DNA of 64,000 nucleotides from Hyphomicrobiales bacterium (GCA_017305935.1 JAFKJU010000019.1:62001-126000); one strand, 5' to 3'; positions 9,544 through 19,095 are shown, counted from the first letter of the stretch. Notes: a model not told the origin generated them from the letters alone. Program-made: numbers and translations.

Positions 9544-9867
9544 CTACATCGACTTGACCATCTTGCAGGCCTCGGCCATCGAGCCGGTCGGGTTCTGGGC
9601 GTCGACCGTCTTGCAGTCGTCATGCACCTTGTTCTTCTGGGCCTTGGTCAATTTTGCCCAGCGCTTGTGGATATCGGCCTGTGGCCGCAGCTTTCCGCTG
9701 GTCATGTCGCTGAAGAAGGTATCGCCGATCGGGCCCTTCCACATCTGCATCGGGCTATCGCCCTTGCCGCCGGCGCCGCTGCCGGCCGAGTTGCTGTCCG
9801 ACTGGGCGAAGGCGCCGCTGGCAAGGCCGAACGCCATGGCGGCTACGGCTATGGTCCTGAACATCAT
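9544..9867 (-). CDS. small secreted hypothetical protein
   Basis: 107 residues with a clear Sec signal peptide (MMFRTIAVAAMAFGLASGAF, cleavage near AFA-QS). The mature part has a short Ser/Gly linker and a helical segment with two cysteines, HDDCKTVDAQ and AEACKMVKSM, which could form a disulfide in the periplasm. The start was chosen because AGGAG lies 5 bases before the first ATG of an ATGATG pair; the longer open frame adds non-signal sequence. I do not recognise the family. Confidence 0.75.
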   Translation of the reverse strand: MMFRTIAVAAMAFGLASGAFAQSDSNSAGSGAGGKGDSPMQMWKGPIGDTFFSDMTSGKLRPQADIHKRWAKLTKAQKNKVHDDCKTVDAQNPTGSMAEACKMVKSM

Positions 9868-10042
9868 CGTCACTCCTTTGTCCGATAACTGATGGAAGTC
9901 TAACCCACCTGCGCCATGCTTGTTCCCGAGAGTATTCGGGAGAATAATTTTCGATTCCGACTCGCGGCCCGATGCGCTAAGCATCCCTGACAGGCCGGTG
10001 GCGTCATCGGGCACCCCGGAAACCGATTGCGACGGATGACAG

Positions 10043-11095
10043 ATGCAAACAATCTTCGACGGTCATAACGACGTGCTGCTGCGACTGTGGCAGAACCAGA
10101 AGGCCGGCGGCGACGCCGTCGACGAATTCGCCCGCGGCACGACCGACGGCCATATCGATGCGCCCCGCGCCCGCCTCGGTCATCTCGCCGGCGGCTTCTG
10201 CGCCATTTATATCCCCTCCGGCGATATCCACCTGAAACGTCCGGATGCGCTCGGCCACTACGAGACGCCGCTCGCCACGCCGCTGGAGCGGCCGCCATCG
10301 CTCGATATCGCGTTGCAGAAGGCCGCGATTGCCCTGCGCCTGCACCAGGCCGGAGCCTGGCGCCTGTGCCGCAGCACAGACGATATCCGCCGGGCGATGG
10401 CTGACGGCGTCTTCGCCGCCGTGCTGCACATGGAAGGCTGTGAGGCGATCGACCGCGATCTTTCAGCGCTGGAGGTTTTTTATGCCGCCGGGCTGCGCTC
10501 GCTGGGGCCGGTCTGGAGCCGCCACAATCTCTTCGGCCATGGCGTGCCCTTCGCCTTTCCGAAGTCGCCCGATACCGGACCCGGCCTGACGGAGGCCGGT
10601 TTCGACCTAGTGCGCGCCTGCAACCGGCTCGGCATCGTCATCGATCTTGCCCATATCACCGAGCAGGGCTTCTGGGACGTGGCGCGCATCAGCGACCAGC
10701 CGCTGGTCGCCAGCCATTCCAATGCCCATGCCCTGACGCCGGTGGCGCGCAACCTCACCGACCGGCAGATGGACGCGATCCGCGACACGGGTGGCCTTGC
10801 CGGCCTCAACTTCGCCGTCACCATGCTGCGCCCCGACGGACAGGAAAATCCTGACACGCCGCTGTCCGACATGATCCGCCATGTCGATTACATGGTGAAC
10901 CGCATGGGCATCGACTGCGTCGCCATCGGCTCGGATTTCGACGGCGCCACCATCCCCTCCGTCATCGGCGACGCGAGCGGCCTGCCGCGTTTCGTCGAGG
11001 CGCTGAAGGCAGCGGGCTACGAGGGCGAGGCGCTCGACAAGCTCTGCAGGAAAAACTGGCTGCGCATCCTCGCCAAGGCCTGGAAGGAAAGCTGA
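10043..11095 (+). CDS. membrane dipeptidase (peptidase family M19)
   Basis: 350 residues of the renal-dipeptidase-like M19 family, amidohydrolase-fold zinc enzymes that cleave dipeptides and D-amino-acid-containing dipeptides. Metal ligands are visible: DGHND near the start (HxD), LHMEGCEAI (bridging Glu), ASHSNAHAL (His pair) and the late AIGSDFDG. There is no signal peptide, so it is probably cytoplasmic. The start is the ATG at 10043, immediately before the conserved DGHND. It appears to be a single-gene unit. Confidence 0.9.
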   Translation: MQTIFDGHNDVLLRLWQNQKAGGDAVDEFARGTTDGHIDAPRARLGHLAGGFCAIYIPSGDIHLKRPDALGHYETPLATPLERPPSLDIALQKAAIALRLHQAGAWRLCRSTDDIRRAMADGVFAAVLHMEGCEAIDRDLSALEVFYAAGLRSLGPVWSRHNLFGHGVPFAFPKSPDTGPGLTEAGFDLVRACNRLGIVIDLAHITEQGFWDVARISDQPLVASHSNAHALTPVARNLTDRQMDAIRDTGGLAGLNFAVTMLRPDGQENPDTPLSDMIRHVDYMVNRMGIDCVAIGSDFDGATIPSVIGDASGLPRFVEALKAAGYEGEALDKLCRKNWLRILAKAWKES

Positions 11096-11205
11096 ACGAC
11101 CTCCCGGCAAACAGCGATTGACTTTAAGCCCTGCGCGCAAAACTCTCACGCCAGGAGGTTGCGATTCGGGGTTGAATCGCGCCTGCATTCATCTTGGAGC
11201 GTTCG

Positions 11206-12237
11206 ATGATGCAACTATCCATTTGCATGCCCAGCAATCGCCCCTTTGCAACTTCGCGGCGCGCCATCGAAACGGCGCTTGCCTATTGCGAGACGAGGAA
11301 TGCAATTCTGATCGTGTCTGACAATTCAGGCGACGTGGAAAAACGCGAATACTGGCAGCGGCCGTCGCCGAAGATAAAATACTTGGTTTCGGACGGAACC
11401 GATGCCATGACCAATTTCATGACGGCATTTCTGGCATCGGAGACCCCATTTATCCTGCCTATGGGCGATGACGACGAAATCAAGTTCAATCCCAAGATTC
11501 CGGCTTTTGATTTCGCCAATTTACCGAGCGATCACATCGGTGTGCGACCGATCACGGAAATCTGGACGGAAGAAAAGGGCACCATCCGGGTCAAGAACTT
11601 TGCCATTACCAGCGATCATCCCGTAGAACGCATTATCGAATATTCGCAGGCCGCGAGTGGGGACAATAGCGCATTTTACAGCGTTTTTCGTCGTTCTGCC
11701 TATCTCGACCTGATGGATCTTTTCAATCGGCACCATCCGACAAAAGGCGCCTATTGCGATTGGTCACAGGTCACGGCCTTGATTTCCTACGGAAAAATGG
11801 CCCTCGATCAGGGAACTTTATATCGCTATAATATAAGTGGGTGGCAATCGAATTTATTAATTGAAAAGAATATTTTAAAGGCTTTCACCGATGCCGGCCT
11901 CTCTGAAGACGCACAAAAGTATGAAGCATTGCTAAGATACCTGGATATATTTGTTTTTATATCCTCCAGAAAGAGCCCGCCTACGCAAGGCGAAATGGAC
12001 GACGTAAAAGCATTTCTAAGCGGCCCTGTTCTGGGCGGATTCTTTTCCACGGTCTCGAACAGGTCGAATATCTATAGTGAGACGATGCGCTATCTTGCCG
12101 AAATCGCCGAGAAAGAGCAGGATACTATGGGAAGATTTCGAATTGCCTTACTTATGATCGGGCAGCTTCGGGAAGATCTGAAGGATCGATACCTTGAATA
12201 CTACAAGGCTGCCCTGCAGTATGAAGGTATCGTCTGA
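11206..12237 (+). CDS. glycosyltransferase family 2-like protein
   Basis: 343 residues. The N-terminus MMQLSICMPSNRPF, the segment IVSDNSGD and the acidic motif LPMGDDDEI resemble the nucleotide-sugar-binding core of family-2 (GT-A) glycosyltransferases; the rest is divergent. It is visibly more A/T-rich than its neighbours, especially after 11800, which suggests transfer. GGAG lies 6 bases before ATG 11206; a TTG reading that starts further upstream overlaps this signal. It converges with a second GT2-like gene and probably belongs to the adjacent surface-sugar cluster. Donor and acceptor are unknown. Confidence 0.65.
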   Translation: MMQLSICMPSNRPFATSRRAIETALAYCETRNAILIVSDNSGDVEKREYWQRPSPKIKYLVSDGTDAMTNFMTAFLASETPFILPMGDDDEIKFNPKIPAFDFANLPSDHIGVRPITEIWTEEKGTIRVKNFAITSDHPVERIIEYSQAASGDNSAFYSVFRRSAYLDLMDLFNRHHPTKGAYCDWSQVTALISYGKMALDQGTLYRYNISGWQSNLLIEKNILKAFTDAGLSEDAQKYEALLRYLDIFVFISSRKSPPTQGEMDDVKAFLSGPVLGGFFSTVSNRSNIYSETMRYLAEIAEKEQDTMGRFRIALLMIGQLREDLKDRYLEYYKAALQYEGIV

Positions 12238-12333
12238 GAATTTTAAGTCGATGCCAGCTAGGGCCGCCGCCAAATCCCTTTAACATCATATGTGAATAAA
12301 CGCCAAAGCGACGCCTTTTGAGTTGCGAACGCT

Positions 12334-13497
12334 TTAGGCACGAGCGCGGCGCAATTGGCTATCTTCCTGTTCCTCGAGGAGTTCGCTGCTCGCGGTGACA
12401 CGGACGATTTCAATGGACGCCAGCATGTGACGCGCCACTGAAAAAAAATCGGCCGCTGTGTGCGCATTGCCGATGAAACGATTGGCGAATACCAGCATTC
12501 CCCGGCGCCCGCGACGCAGATCCGCTTCCGGCTCGGCCATGTAAGGCGGCCGGAAGGTGCTGGCGAGGCGGCCACCGTCCATTTTCTGAATTGCCGCATA
12601 ATATCGCTGCGCCATAGCCTCGAAATCGTCCTCGCGATTTTCGAGCAGGCAGTCAATCATACAGGCGCGCACGAAATTCTCGTCGAAATTTTCCCAGTCG
12701 ATATCGAGATCGCGCAAGACTCGGGCATGGATTTCGGCAATGGCTGCCGTCAGGCCGATGCCAGCATGGAAGGGAAAATCGGCCATAACCGGGCCAACCG
12801 ATCCTGGAATGTAACGATGGGCATCAATCGCCGACAGGGGCCGTGAGGAAAAGCCGAATTTTTGAGCATAGATCAAAACGCGCGTCGCCCATTCATATTG
12901 CGGCAGCGGCGTTTGCCAGCTCAGTTCGCCGGAGTTGGCAAGCACTGTTTCAAGGAGGGAACGACTGATGGCGGCGTGGTAGATGCCGTAGGCCATGCTG
13001 GGGACGTTGCTGCTATCTACCCACTTAAACCCTTTGGTGATCAGATCGTCCTTGTCGAGTTCCCGGGTGTGGTGTTGCATGGGGATGGCCACGCTCGCCG
13101 GGATATCGCGGCGGCAGTTGGCGTCGATCTGGAAATTGTTCCAGCTAAAGGCGTCAATGCCGGGCACCTTTTCCTCGGCATGAGCGATGAACTCGGCAAT
13201 ATCAGGCTCGATTGCATCGTCGGGACGGATCACAGTCACCCATTCTCCGCGCATGGCGGCGACCGTTCCGAGCCAGTGATGGCAGGGGGAGATGTCGGCG
13301 GGGGCGGTCGGCAGGATCATCAGGCGCGGTTCTTGCTCGGCCATTGCGTAGAGCGCATCGGCGTCGCGGCAATCGTCGCCGCAGAACGCGACGATGATTT
13401 CCAAATCGGCGTTCGGATTGGCCAGCAGTTCGGTCGCCAGTCGAACCGGCGCTGATTTGCCCGCTTCGACAGGAATGCAGATGGAGAGTTTCGTCAT
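12334..13497 (-). CDS. glycosyltransferase family 2-like protein
   Basis: 387 residues. The N-terminus MTKLSICIPVEAGK and the segment GEWVTVIRPDDAIEPD (the GT-A DxD-like site) suggest a family-2 glycosyltransferase; the C-terminal 150 residues are helical and unassigned. It resembles the convergent neighbour in its N-terminal lead-in (LSICIP / LSICMP). It lies downstream of the C-methyltransferase, epimerase and rfbF genes on the same strand, so it may attach the sugar they make. The acceptor is unknown. Confidence 0.65.
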   Translation of the reverse strand: MTKLSICIPVEAGKSAPVRLATELLANPNADLEIIVAFCGDDCRDADALYAMAEQEPRLMILPTAPADISPCHHWLGTVAAMRGEWVTVIRPDDAIEPDIAEFIAHAEEKVPGIDAFSWNNFQIDANCRRDIPASVAIPMQHHTRELDKDDLITKGFKWVDSSNVPSMAYGIYHAAISRSLLETVLANSGELSWQTPLPQYEWATRVLIYAQKFGFSSRPLSAIDAHRYIPGSVGPVMADFPFHAGIGLTAAIAEIHARVLRDLDIDWENFDENFVRACMIDCLLENREDDFEAMAQRYYAAIQKMDGGRLASTFRPPYMAEPEADLRRGRRGMLVFANRFIGNAHTAADFFSVARHMLASIEIVRVTASSELLEEQEDSQLRRARA

Positions 13498-13643
13498 ATC
13501 CGGCCTCGGATCCTCGTGATCGGTCTTCTCCCGCCTTCGGCCTCTTGGCCGCCGACGGTCCTTGCGCTTTCGAACGAGTTTAAGCGTTCAAACTGGAGTG
13601 AAGCTTTGCTGGCCGCCCCGAGCAGGGACGGACTGCCGCCACC

Positions 13644-13853
13644 TCAGACGCCCTTTGTCCTCATCGCCTCGACGACATTCTTCAGCGCGGCGACCACCGG
13701 ATCGGAGCCGTTGTCGTTGATCGGATCGAGCGTGGCGATGATGTCGTCGGGAATCAGGGATGGATCGTCAGACGCGGAACCGCCGTCACAAACCTCCCAT
13801 CCCAGTCTCTGATATACGAAAGCTGCGTCATTATTTCGCTTTGTAGATTCCAT
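13644..13853 (-). CDS. possible small acidic protein overlapping the methyltransferase 3' end
   Basis: 69 residues, of which the first third overlaps the C-methyltransferase gene in another frame. The non-overlapping part, IPDDIIATLDPINDNGSDPV followed by a short helix, is acidic and protein-like. The ribosome site is weak. It could be a small gene of the sugar cluster or chance. I recognise no family. Confidence 0.3.
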   Translation of the reverse strand: MESTKRNNDAAFVYQRLGWEVCDGGSASDDPSLIPDDIIATLDPINDNGSDPVVAALKNVVEAMRTKGV

Positions 13854-14983
13854 GGCAGGATAACCACCCTTTCCGGCCTTTGCTCCTTCAGCACCTCTTC
13901 CGAAACGATCGGAATACGGCTACCTGGCAAGAACTGCCCCTGCTTGGCGGGATTCTTGTCGACCACGAAGGACAAAAGGTCGGGTTTGATGCCCGCATAG
14001 TTCAACAATGTATTGCCCTTTGCCGCCGCTCCGTAAGCGGCCACTTGCATTCCCTGTCGTTGGCAATCGATCAGGAAGGTGGTGAAATCGTTGCGTACCC
14101 GCTCGGCCTGCGTCTGGAAGGCAGCGTAGGTGGCAAGATCGCGCAGGCCCGACTCCGCCTCTCTTTGCAACAGGGCAGACACATTTGGCTGTGTTGGATG
14201 CGTGGCGCTGTCCGACCGGCAAGCGAAGATCCGCAGGCTGCCGCCATGCCAGGGCGTCGTTTCGACATCGAAGACGCGCAAACCGTTGGCAGCGAAGATG
14301 CGGTCGACAGTGGTCAGCGACAGGTAGGAATAGTGCTCGTGGTAAGCGGTGTCGAATTGTGACTCCGCCACCATGTTCATTAGGTGTGGGAATTCGAAGG
14401 TAGAGACGCCCTCCGGCGTCAGCAGCACGGCGAAGCCGCGCACGAAATCGTTGATGTCGGGCACATGCGCCAGTACGTTGTTGGCGGCGGTGAGATCGGC
14501 GCCATGGCCTTCGGCCACGAGCTTGCGCGCCAGTGCCTCGCCAAAAAATTCCTCGATGACCGCGATGCCCTTTTCGCGGGCGGCATCGGCGGTGCTTTTC
14601 GTTGGCTCGATGCCGAGGCAGGCGATCCCCGCAGCCTTCACATATTGCAGCAGATAGCCATCATTGGAGGCGACTTCCACCACATGCGATTGCGGACCTA
14701 GGCCGAAACGGGCGATCATTGCTTTGACATAGGCCTTGGCGTGGTTCAGCCAGGAGGTCGAAAAGGAGCTGAAATAGGCATAGCTTTCCGAGAAGAAAGT
14801 TTCGCGCGCGGCGAAATCTTCGGTCTGGACGAGCAGGCATTCGGTGCAGACGCGGATGACGAGAGGATACCACAGTTCCGGACCGGCAAGGCCCTCCGTT
14901 GAGAGATAGGAATTCGATGGCGGCGCGGTGCCCAGATCGAGAAAGGGTGCCATGGACTGGCACCCGCAATGGCGGCATTTCAT
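13754..14983 (-). CDS. sugar C-methyltransferase (class I SAM-dependent)
   Basis: 409 residues with the three-part build of NDP-sugar C-methyltransferases such as TylC3. An N-terminal zinc module comes first (MKCRHCGCQ and later VCTECLL), then the SAM-binding core VVEVASNDGYLLQYVKAAG with GIEPT, and then a C-terminal domain with AYGAAAKGNTLLNYAG and VVDKNPAKQG. The family adds a methyl group to C-3 of 4-keto-6-deoxy sugars. It overlaps the upstream epimerase gene by four bases (14980–14983), so the two are coupled. The substrate is expected to be a CDP-sugar, given rfbF two genes upstream. Confidence 0.88.
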   Translation of the reverse strand: MKCRHCGCQSMAPFLDLGTAPPSNSYLSTEGLAGPELWYPLVIRVCTECLLVQTEDFAARETFFSESYAYFSSFSTSWLNHAKAYVKAMIARFGLGPQSHVVEVASNDGYLLQYVKAAGIACLGIEPTKSTADAAREKGIAVIEEFFGEALARKLVAEGHGADLTAANNVLAHVPDINDFVRGFAVLLTPEGVSTFEFPHLMNMVAESQFDTAYHEHYSYLSLTTVDRIFAANGLRVFDVETTPWHGGSLRIFACRSDSATHPTQPNVSALLQREAESGLRDLATYAAFQTQAERVRNDFTTFLIDCQRQGMQVAAYGAAAKGNTLLNYAGIKPDLLSFVVDKNPAKQGQFLPGSRIPIVSEEVLKEQRPERVVILPWNLQSEIMTQLSYIRDWDGRFVTAVPRLTIHP

Positions 14984-15543
14984 ACGACAACCCCGGAAAA
15001 TTGACTGGTGAGGAACGGATGATTCTGGTCGCGGGCCGAGAGATTGACGGGCGGCAGGGGCCAGTCTATCCCGAGCGCGGGATCGTGCGCGCTCAGTCCG
15101 GCCTCGGCCTCGACGCGGTATGGTGCGGAATGCGCATAGATCATACGTACGCCCTGCGTCAGCGTCTGGAAGCCATGGGCGAAGCCGCGCGGGATCAGCA
15201 GCGAGCGGGTATTGTCGGCCGAAAGCTCGGTGGCGAAATGCTGCAGGAAGGTCGGCGAGCCGCGGCGCAAGTCGATGGCGACATCAAGCACTGCACCGAC
15301 GACGCAGGTGACCAGCTTGACCTCGGCAAAGGGCGGTAGCTGGTAATGCATGCCGCGCACAGTGCCAGCGATATCGGTGCCAGTTTCATTGATCTGCGCG
15401 ACCGGACCGTCGAAGCCGAGTTCGGCCAGTTCCTCGGCGCAGAACAGGCGGGTCAGGAAACCGCGCTCGTCACCGAGGCGCCGCCGCTCGACCAGATGCA
15501 GATCGGCCATCGGCGTTTCCAGAACCGTAAAGCGCCCGCTCAT
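14980..15543 (-). CDS. rfbC: RfbC-like NDP-4-keto-6-deoxysugar 3,5-epimerase
   Basis: 187 residues of the cupin-fold RmlC/RfbC family. Seen are DERGFLTRLFCAEEL, VAQINETGTD, RGMHYQLPP (catalytic His) and IPRGFAHGFQTL. These enzymes epimerise 4-keto-6-deoxyhexose nucleotides. The start ATG overlaps the stop of the decayed rfbG frame by four bases, and the gene in turn overlaps the C-methyltransferase. In a CDP-glucose route it would act after the dehydratase, which is broken here. The gene itself looks intact. Whether it uses dTDP or CDP sugars cannot be told by eye. Confidence 0.87.
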   Translation of the reverse strand: MSGRFTVLETPMADLHLVERRRLGDERGFLTRLFCAEELAELGFDGPVAQINETGTDIAGTVRGMHYQLPPFAEVKLVTCVVGAVLDVAIDLRRGSPTFLQHFATELSADNTRSLLIPRGFAHGFQTLTQGVRMIYAHSAPYRVEAEAGLSAHDPALGIDWPLPPVNLSARDQNHPFLTSQFSGVVV

Positions 15544-15776
15544 ACGGCCACCTTCTGCGGAATTCGCAGGCTGGCTTCATAGGCGGCGATATCGGCGATG
15601 TCGCCGGGCTTGCTCGCCGCATCTCCGGAAAGCGAAGGTTCGGTGGGCGCCGGCAGCGACAGGCCCTTGGCGATGATTCCGAGCCGCTCAAGCCACAAAG
15701 CCGGCCTGTTGCCCTCACTATGGCCGGGCAGGAGAACGCGCTTGTTTTTGGAGAAAAACGTCCCGGCCATGGTCAC
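15540..15776 (-). pseudogene. rfbG: CDP-glucose 4,6-dehydratase, truncated and decayed remnant
   Basis: A 78-residue frame in the slot where rfbG normally follows rfbF. It retains the rfbG N-terminal pattern: KRVLLPGH, then LWLERLG, LPAPTEPSLSG and a GDI-like segment. It stops near residue 78 of an expected roughly 355. The Rossmann motif, normally TGHTGFKG in this family, reads PGHSEGNR, so the NAD site is also lost. The frame begins with GTG overlapping the rfbF stop and ends overlapping the epimerase start, so translational coupling is kept although the enzyme is gone. No other dehydratase is in the window. Confidence 0.72.
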
Positions 15777-16543
15777 CAGTTCTTCCAGGGTGGGTTGCCA
15801 CTTTCCCAGAGGGCTTCGAGCTGGTTCTTGTCGCGCAGCGTATCCATCGGTTGCCAGAAGCCCTCATGGAAATAGGCGTGCAACTCGCCATCGGCGGCGA
15901 GACTGGAGAGCGGTGCGGCCTCCCACGTCGTCAGATCATCAGGAATGCGCGAAATCACCTTCGGCGAGAGCACGAAAAAGCCGCCATTGATGAAGCCGCC
16001 CTCGCCTTCCGGTTTCTCGACGAAGCCCTTGACCAAGTCGCCTTCGAATTTCATCGCCCCGAAACGGGCCGGCGGGCGCACGGCGGTGACGGTCGCCAGC
16101 TTGCCGTGCGCACGATGGAAACGGATGGTATCGGCGATATCGACATTGCTGACGCCGTCGCCATAGGTGAAGCAGAAGGCTTCCTCGTCCTTGAGATAGG
16201 AGGCTACGCGCTTCAGGCGACCGCCGGTCAGCGAGTGCTCGCCGGTATCGACCAGTGTCACTCGCCAGTCCTCGGCGCTCTTGCGATGGAACTGCATGCG
16301 GTTCTGCGCCAGGTCGAAGGTCATGTCCGACGTGTGCAGGCCGTAATTGGCGAAGTATTCCTTGATGACATAGCCGCGCCAGCCGCAGCAGATGATGAAA
16401 TCCCGAATGCCGTGGCCGTGATACAGCTTCATGATATGCCAGAGGATCGGCCGGCCGCCGATCTCCACCATCGGCTTCGGCTTGAGATGGGTTTCTTCCG
16501 AAAGCCGCGTGCCGAGGCCGCCCGCCAGGATGACCGCCTTCAT
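15773..16543 (-). CDS. rfbF: glucose-1-phosphate cytidylyltransferase
   Basis: 256 residues, full length. RfbF makes CDP-glucose from CTP and glucose-1-phosphate. Signature parts are [32 protein letters not shown], the RfbF-typical [13 protein letters not shown] and [12 protein letters not shown], and [12 protein letters not shown]. It is the first gene of the sugar operon, followed on the same strand by decayed rfbG, epimerase and C-methyltransferase. The active-site motifs look intact, so CDP-glucose can probably still be made. Confidence 0.95.
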   Translation of the reverse strand: MKAVILAGGLGTRLSEETHLKPKPMVEIGGRPILWHIMKLYHGHGIRDFIICCGWRGYVIKEYFANYGLHTSDMTFDLAQNRMQFHRKSAEDWRVTLVDTGEHSLTGGRLKRVASYLKDEEAFCFTYGDGVSNVDIADTIRFHRAHGKLATVTAVRPPARFGAMKFEGDLVKGFVEKPEGEGGFINGGFFVLSPKVISRIPDDLTTWEAAPLSSLAADGELHAYFHEGFWQPMDTLRDKNQLEALWESGNPPWKNW

Positions 16544-16680
16544 GCCGCCACCTCTGTCTCAAGGCCTGTTCTGCCCCGGCATTCCCTGCCCTTCACCCAC
16601 CTGTTCATGCACATACCCGGCCCCAGTTCATTCCGGGACCGACACTAGCGGTCGAAGCTGACGTCAAACTGGTGCGAAAT

Positions 16681-17715
16681 TCAGAACCGCGCCGAGACCA
16701 GCCGCTGCTGGATGGCATCGATATCGTAGCTGCGATCCTGCAGAAGATGCTCCTCCCAGGCCAGCGCGGTGCGCACGATATCGGCAAGATCGCCATGGCG
16801 CGGCGCCCAGCCGAGCGTTTCGCGCGCCAGCGTCGCATCGGCAACCACGCAGGCCGGATCGCCCGGACGGCGCGGCGCGAAGTTGACCTTGAACCGCCAT
16901 CCACGGACTTCCATCACCGTGTCGAGGATCTCCAAGACCGAATAGCCCGAGCCATAGCCGCAATTGGCGACCAGCGGCTCGCCGCCGTGCCTGAGATAAT
17001 CGAGCGCCTTCATATGCGCGCCGACGAGGTCCGTGACATGGACATAGTCACGCACGCCGGTGCCGTCCGGCGTCGGATAGTCGGTGCCGTAGACATCCAC
17101 CTTGGCGCGACGGCCGAGCGCCGCCTCGCAGGCGACCTTGATGAGATGGGTGGCGCCGGGCGTCGACTGGCCGGTGCGCCCTTCGGGATCGGCGCCGGCG
17201 ACGTTGAAATAGCGCAGCGCCACATAGCTCAGGCCATGGGCATTGGCCGCATCGCGCAGCATCAGTTCCGACATCAGCTTGGAGAGCCCGTAGGGGCTTT
17301 CCGGGCTGAGCACCGCGCCTTCCCTGACCGGGGCTGCGCTTTCCTGCGTGCCGTAGACGGCTGCCGTCGAGGAGAACACGATGTTGCGGATGCCGGCCTC
17401 GATCGCCGCCGAAAGCAGGATGCGGGTCTTGCCGGTGTTGTTGTCGTAATAATCGAGCGGCCGGGCAACCGAGTCCGGCACCACGGCGGAGCCGGCGAAA
17501 TGCACGATCGCCTCGATGCGGTTCTCGCTGAAAACCTGCGCCAGCATCGCGGGGTCGCCGACATCGCCGAGATAGAAGCGCGCACCCGGCGCCACCGCCC
17601 AGCGGAAACCCGTCGTCAGCGCGTCGAGGACGACGACATCCTCGCCGGCATCCAGCAACGCCCATACCATGTGGCTGCCGATATAGCCCGCACCGCCTGT
17701 AACCAGCACTGCCAT
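16681..17715 (-). CDS. galE: UDP-glucose 4-epimerase
   Basis: 344 residues, full-length short-chain dehydrogenase-type epimerase that interconverts UDP-glucose and UDP-galactose. Seen are VTGGAGYIGSHM (NAD site), FAGSAVVPDS, SSTAAVYGTQ, SPYGLSKLMSE (the YxxxK pair) and the GalE-typical LRYFNVAGADPEGRTGQ. It lies upstream of rfbF on the same strand with 137 bp between them, so it may have its own promoter. It supplies UDP-galactose for exopolysaccharide and lipopolysaccharide. Confidence 0.95.
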   Translation of the reverse strand: MAVLVTGGAGYIGSHMVWALLDAGEDVVVLDALTTGFRWAVAPGARFYLGDVGDPAMLAQVFSENRIEAIVHFAGSAVVPDSVARPLDYYDNNTGKTRILLSAAIEAGIRNIVFSSTAAVYGTQESAAPVREGAVLSPESPYGLSKLMSELMLRDAANAHGLSYVALRYFNVAGADPEGRTGQSTPGATHLIKVACEAALGRRAKVDVYGTDYPTPDGTGVRDYVHVTDLVGAHMKALDYLRHGGEPLVANCGYGSGYSVLEILDTVMEVRGWRFKVNFAPRRPGDPACVVADATLARETLGWAPRHGDLADIVRTALAWEEHLLQDRSYDIDAIQQRLVSARF

Positions 17716-17918
17716 GATCTTTTTCCCTGTTCAGTCTTCTTGGGAAGGATCAAAGCGCTGTTTTCTTTCCGAATTGGTTATCTTGGCGCGGGGTCGCGGC
17801 CCGCGCGCCGGTTTGATTGCGAAGGTGGTCGACGAAGGATTGCGCGGATCGTTCGAATTTTATCGATCCGCCCGAAAGCGGCCCTGGACAGGCCAAGGGC
17901 CTGCCCCATCGTCTTGGC

Positions 17919-19085
17919 TCAACGCTTGCGGATATAGTCCGCCAGCCGGCCGGCCGCTTCCGTGATCAGGGCCGGATCGCGCAGGAAGCAGGCGCGCATG
18001 AACAATTCGCCGCCGGCGCCGAAGGCGGTTCCAGGCGCCAGACCGACGCCGGTCTTGTCGACGATGTCGAGAGCGCTCGCGCGGCTGTCGGTGACGCCGT
18101 CGATCTTCAGGAAGGCATAGAGCGCGCCGTCGGGTTTCAGCGTCTCGACCCGGTTGGTGGCGATCAGCGCGTCGCAGAGGATGTCGCGGGCCAAACGCGC
18201 CTTGTCGATATTGGCCTGCACGAAAGCATCGCCTTCGTTCAGCGCCGCCACCGCGCCGCGCTGCATGAACTGCGCCACGCCCGACGTCGAATATTGGATC
18301 AGGTTTTCCAGCACCTGGCCCATGGCCGGCGGCGCGACGATCCAGCCGACGCGCCAGCCGGTCATCGACCAGTTTTTCGAGAAGGAATTCACGAAGATGA
18401 CCCGGCCCTGCGGGTCCATGACGTCGAGGAAGGACGGGGCGCGCTCGCCCACGTAGAAATAACGGGCATAGATTTCGTCCGCCATGATCCAGAGACCGTG
18501 GCGGCGGGCGAGCGTCAGGATGGCTTCGAGATCGGCGCGCGTCGCCGTCCAGCCGGTCGGGTTGGACGGCGTGTTGACGAACAGGCCTTTGGTCTTCGGC
18601 GTGATCGCCTTTTCCAACCGCTCCAGATCCAGCGACCAGGTGCCGTCGCGGAAATCGAGCTGGAAGCCGACCGAGCGGGCGCCGGCGATATCGAGTGCTG
18701 CGGCGATGTTCGGCCAGGCCGGCGTCAGATAGATCATCTCGTCGCCGGGCGCGGTCAGGGCCTGCACGGCGAGCTGGATCGACTGCATGCCCGAGCCGGT
18801 GACATAGAAATGTTCGGCCGGCAGCATCGTGCCGAAATGGCGGGCGTAATAGTCGGAAAGCGCCTGGCGCAGTTCGGGAATGCCGCGCTGCCAGGTGTAG
18901 AAGGTCTCGCCCGCCATGAGCGCTTCTGCCGCCGGGCGGTTGATGAAATCGGGCGTCGGCAGGTCGCCCTCGCCGACCCAGAGCGGGATCAGGCCATCGC
19001 GGCCACGGGCATAATTGACGACTTCAACGATGCCGCTTTCGGGAGCGGCGACGGAACGCGGGCTGAGACTGGCGAGGATGGACAT
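17919..19085 (-). CDS. PLP-dependent aminotransferase (class I/II)
   Basis: 388 residues of the fold-type I aspartate-aminotransferase family. Seen are NTPSNPTGW (substrate-side loop), MADEIYARYFY and NSFSKNWSMTGWRVGW with the PLP lysine. The amino donor cannot be assigned by sequence reading. The start at 19085 has GGAG at good spacing; a longer frame to 19127 only translates a hairpin. That hairpin, with perfect 15-bp arms, ends 10 bases before the ATG and overlaps the ribosome site by two bases. mscL lies upstream on the same strand. Confidence 0.9.
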   Translation of the reverse strand: MSILASLSPRSVAAPESGIVEVVNYARGRDGLIPLWVGEGDLPTPDFINRPAAEALMAGETFYTWQRGIPELRQALSDYYARHFGTMLPAEHFYVTGSGMQSIQLAVQALTAPGDEMIYLTPAWPNIAAALDIAGARSVGFQLDFRDGTWSLDLERLEKAITPKTKGLFVNTPSNPTGWTATRADLEAILTLARRHGLWIMADEIYARYFYVGERAPSFLDVMDPQGRVIFVNSFSKNWSMTGWRVGWIVAPPAMGQVLENLIQYSTSGVAQFMQRGAVAALNEGDAFVQANIDKARLARDILCDALIATNRVETLKPDGALYAFLKIDGVTDSRASALDIVDKTGVGLAPGTAFGAGGELFMRACFLRDPALITEAAGRLADYIRKR

Positions 19086-19095
19086 GACAAAATCT

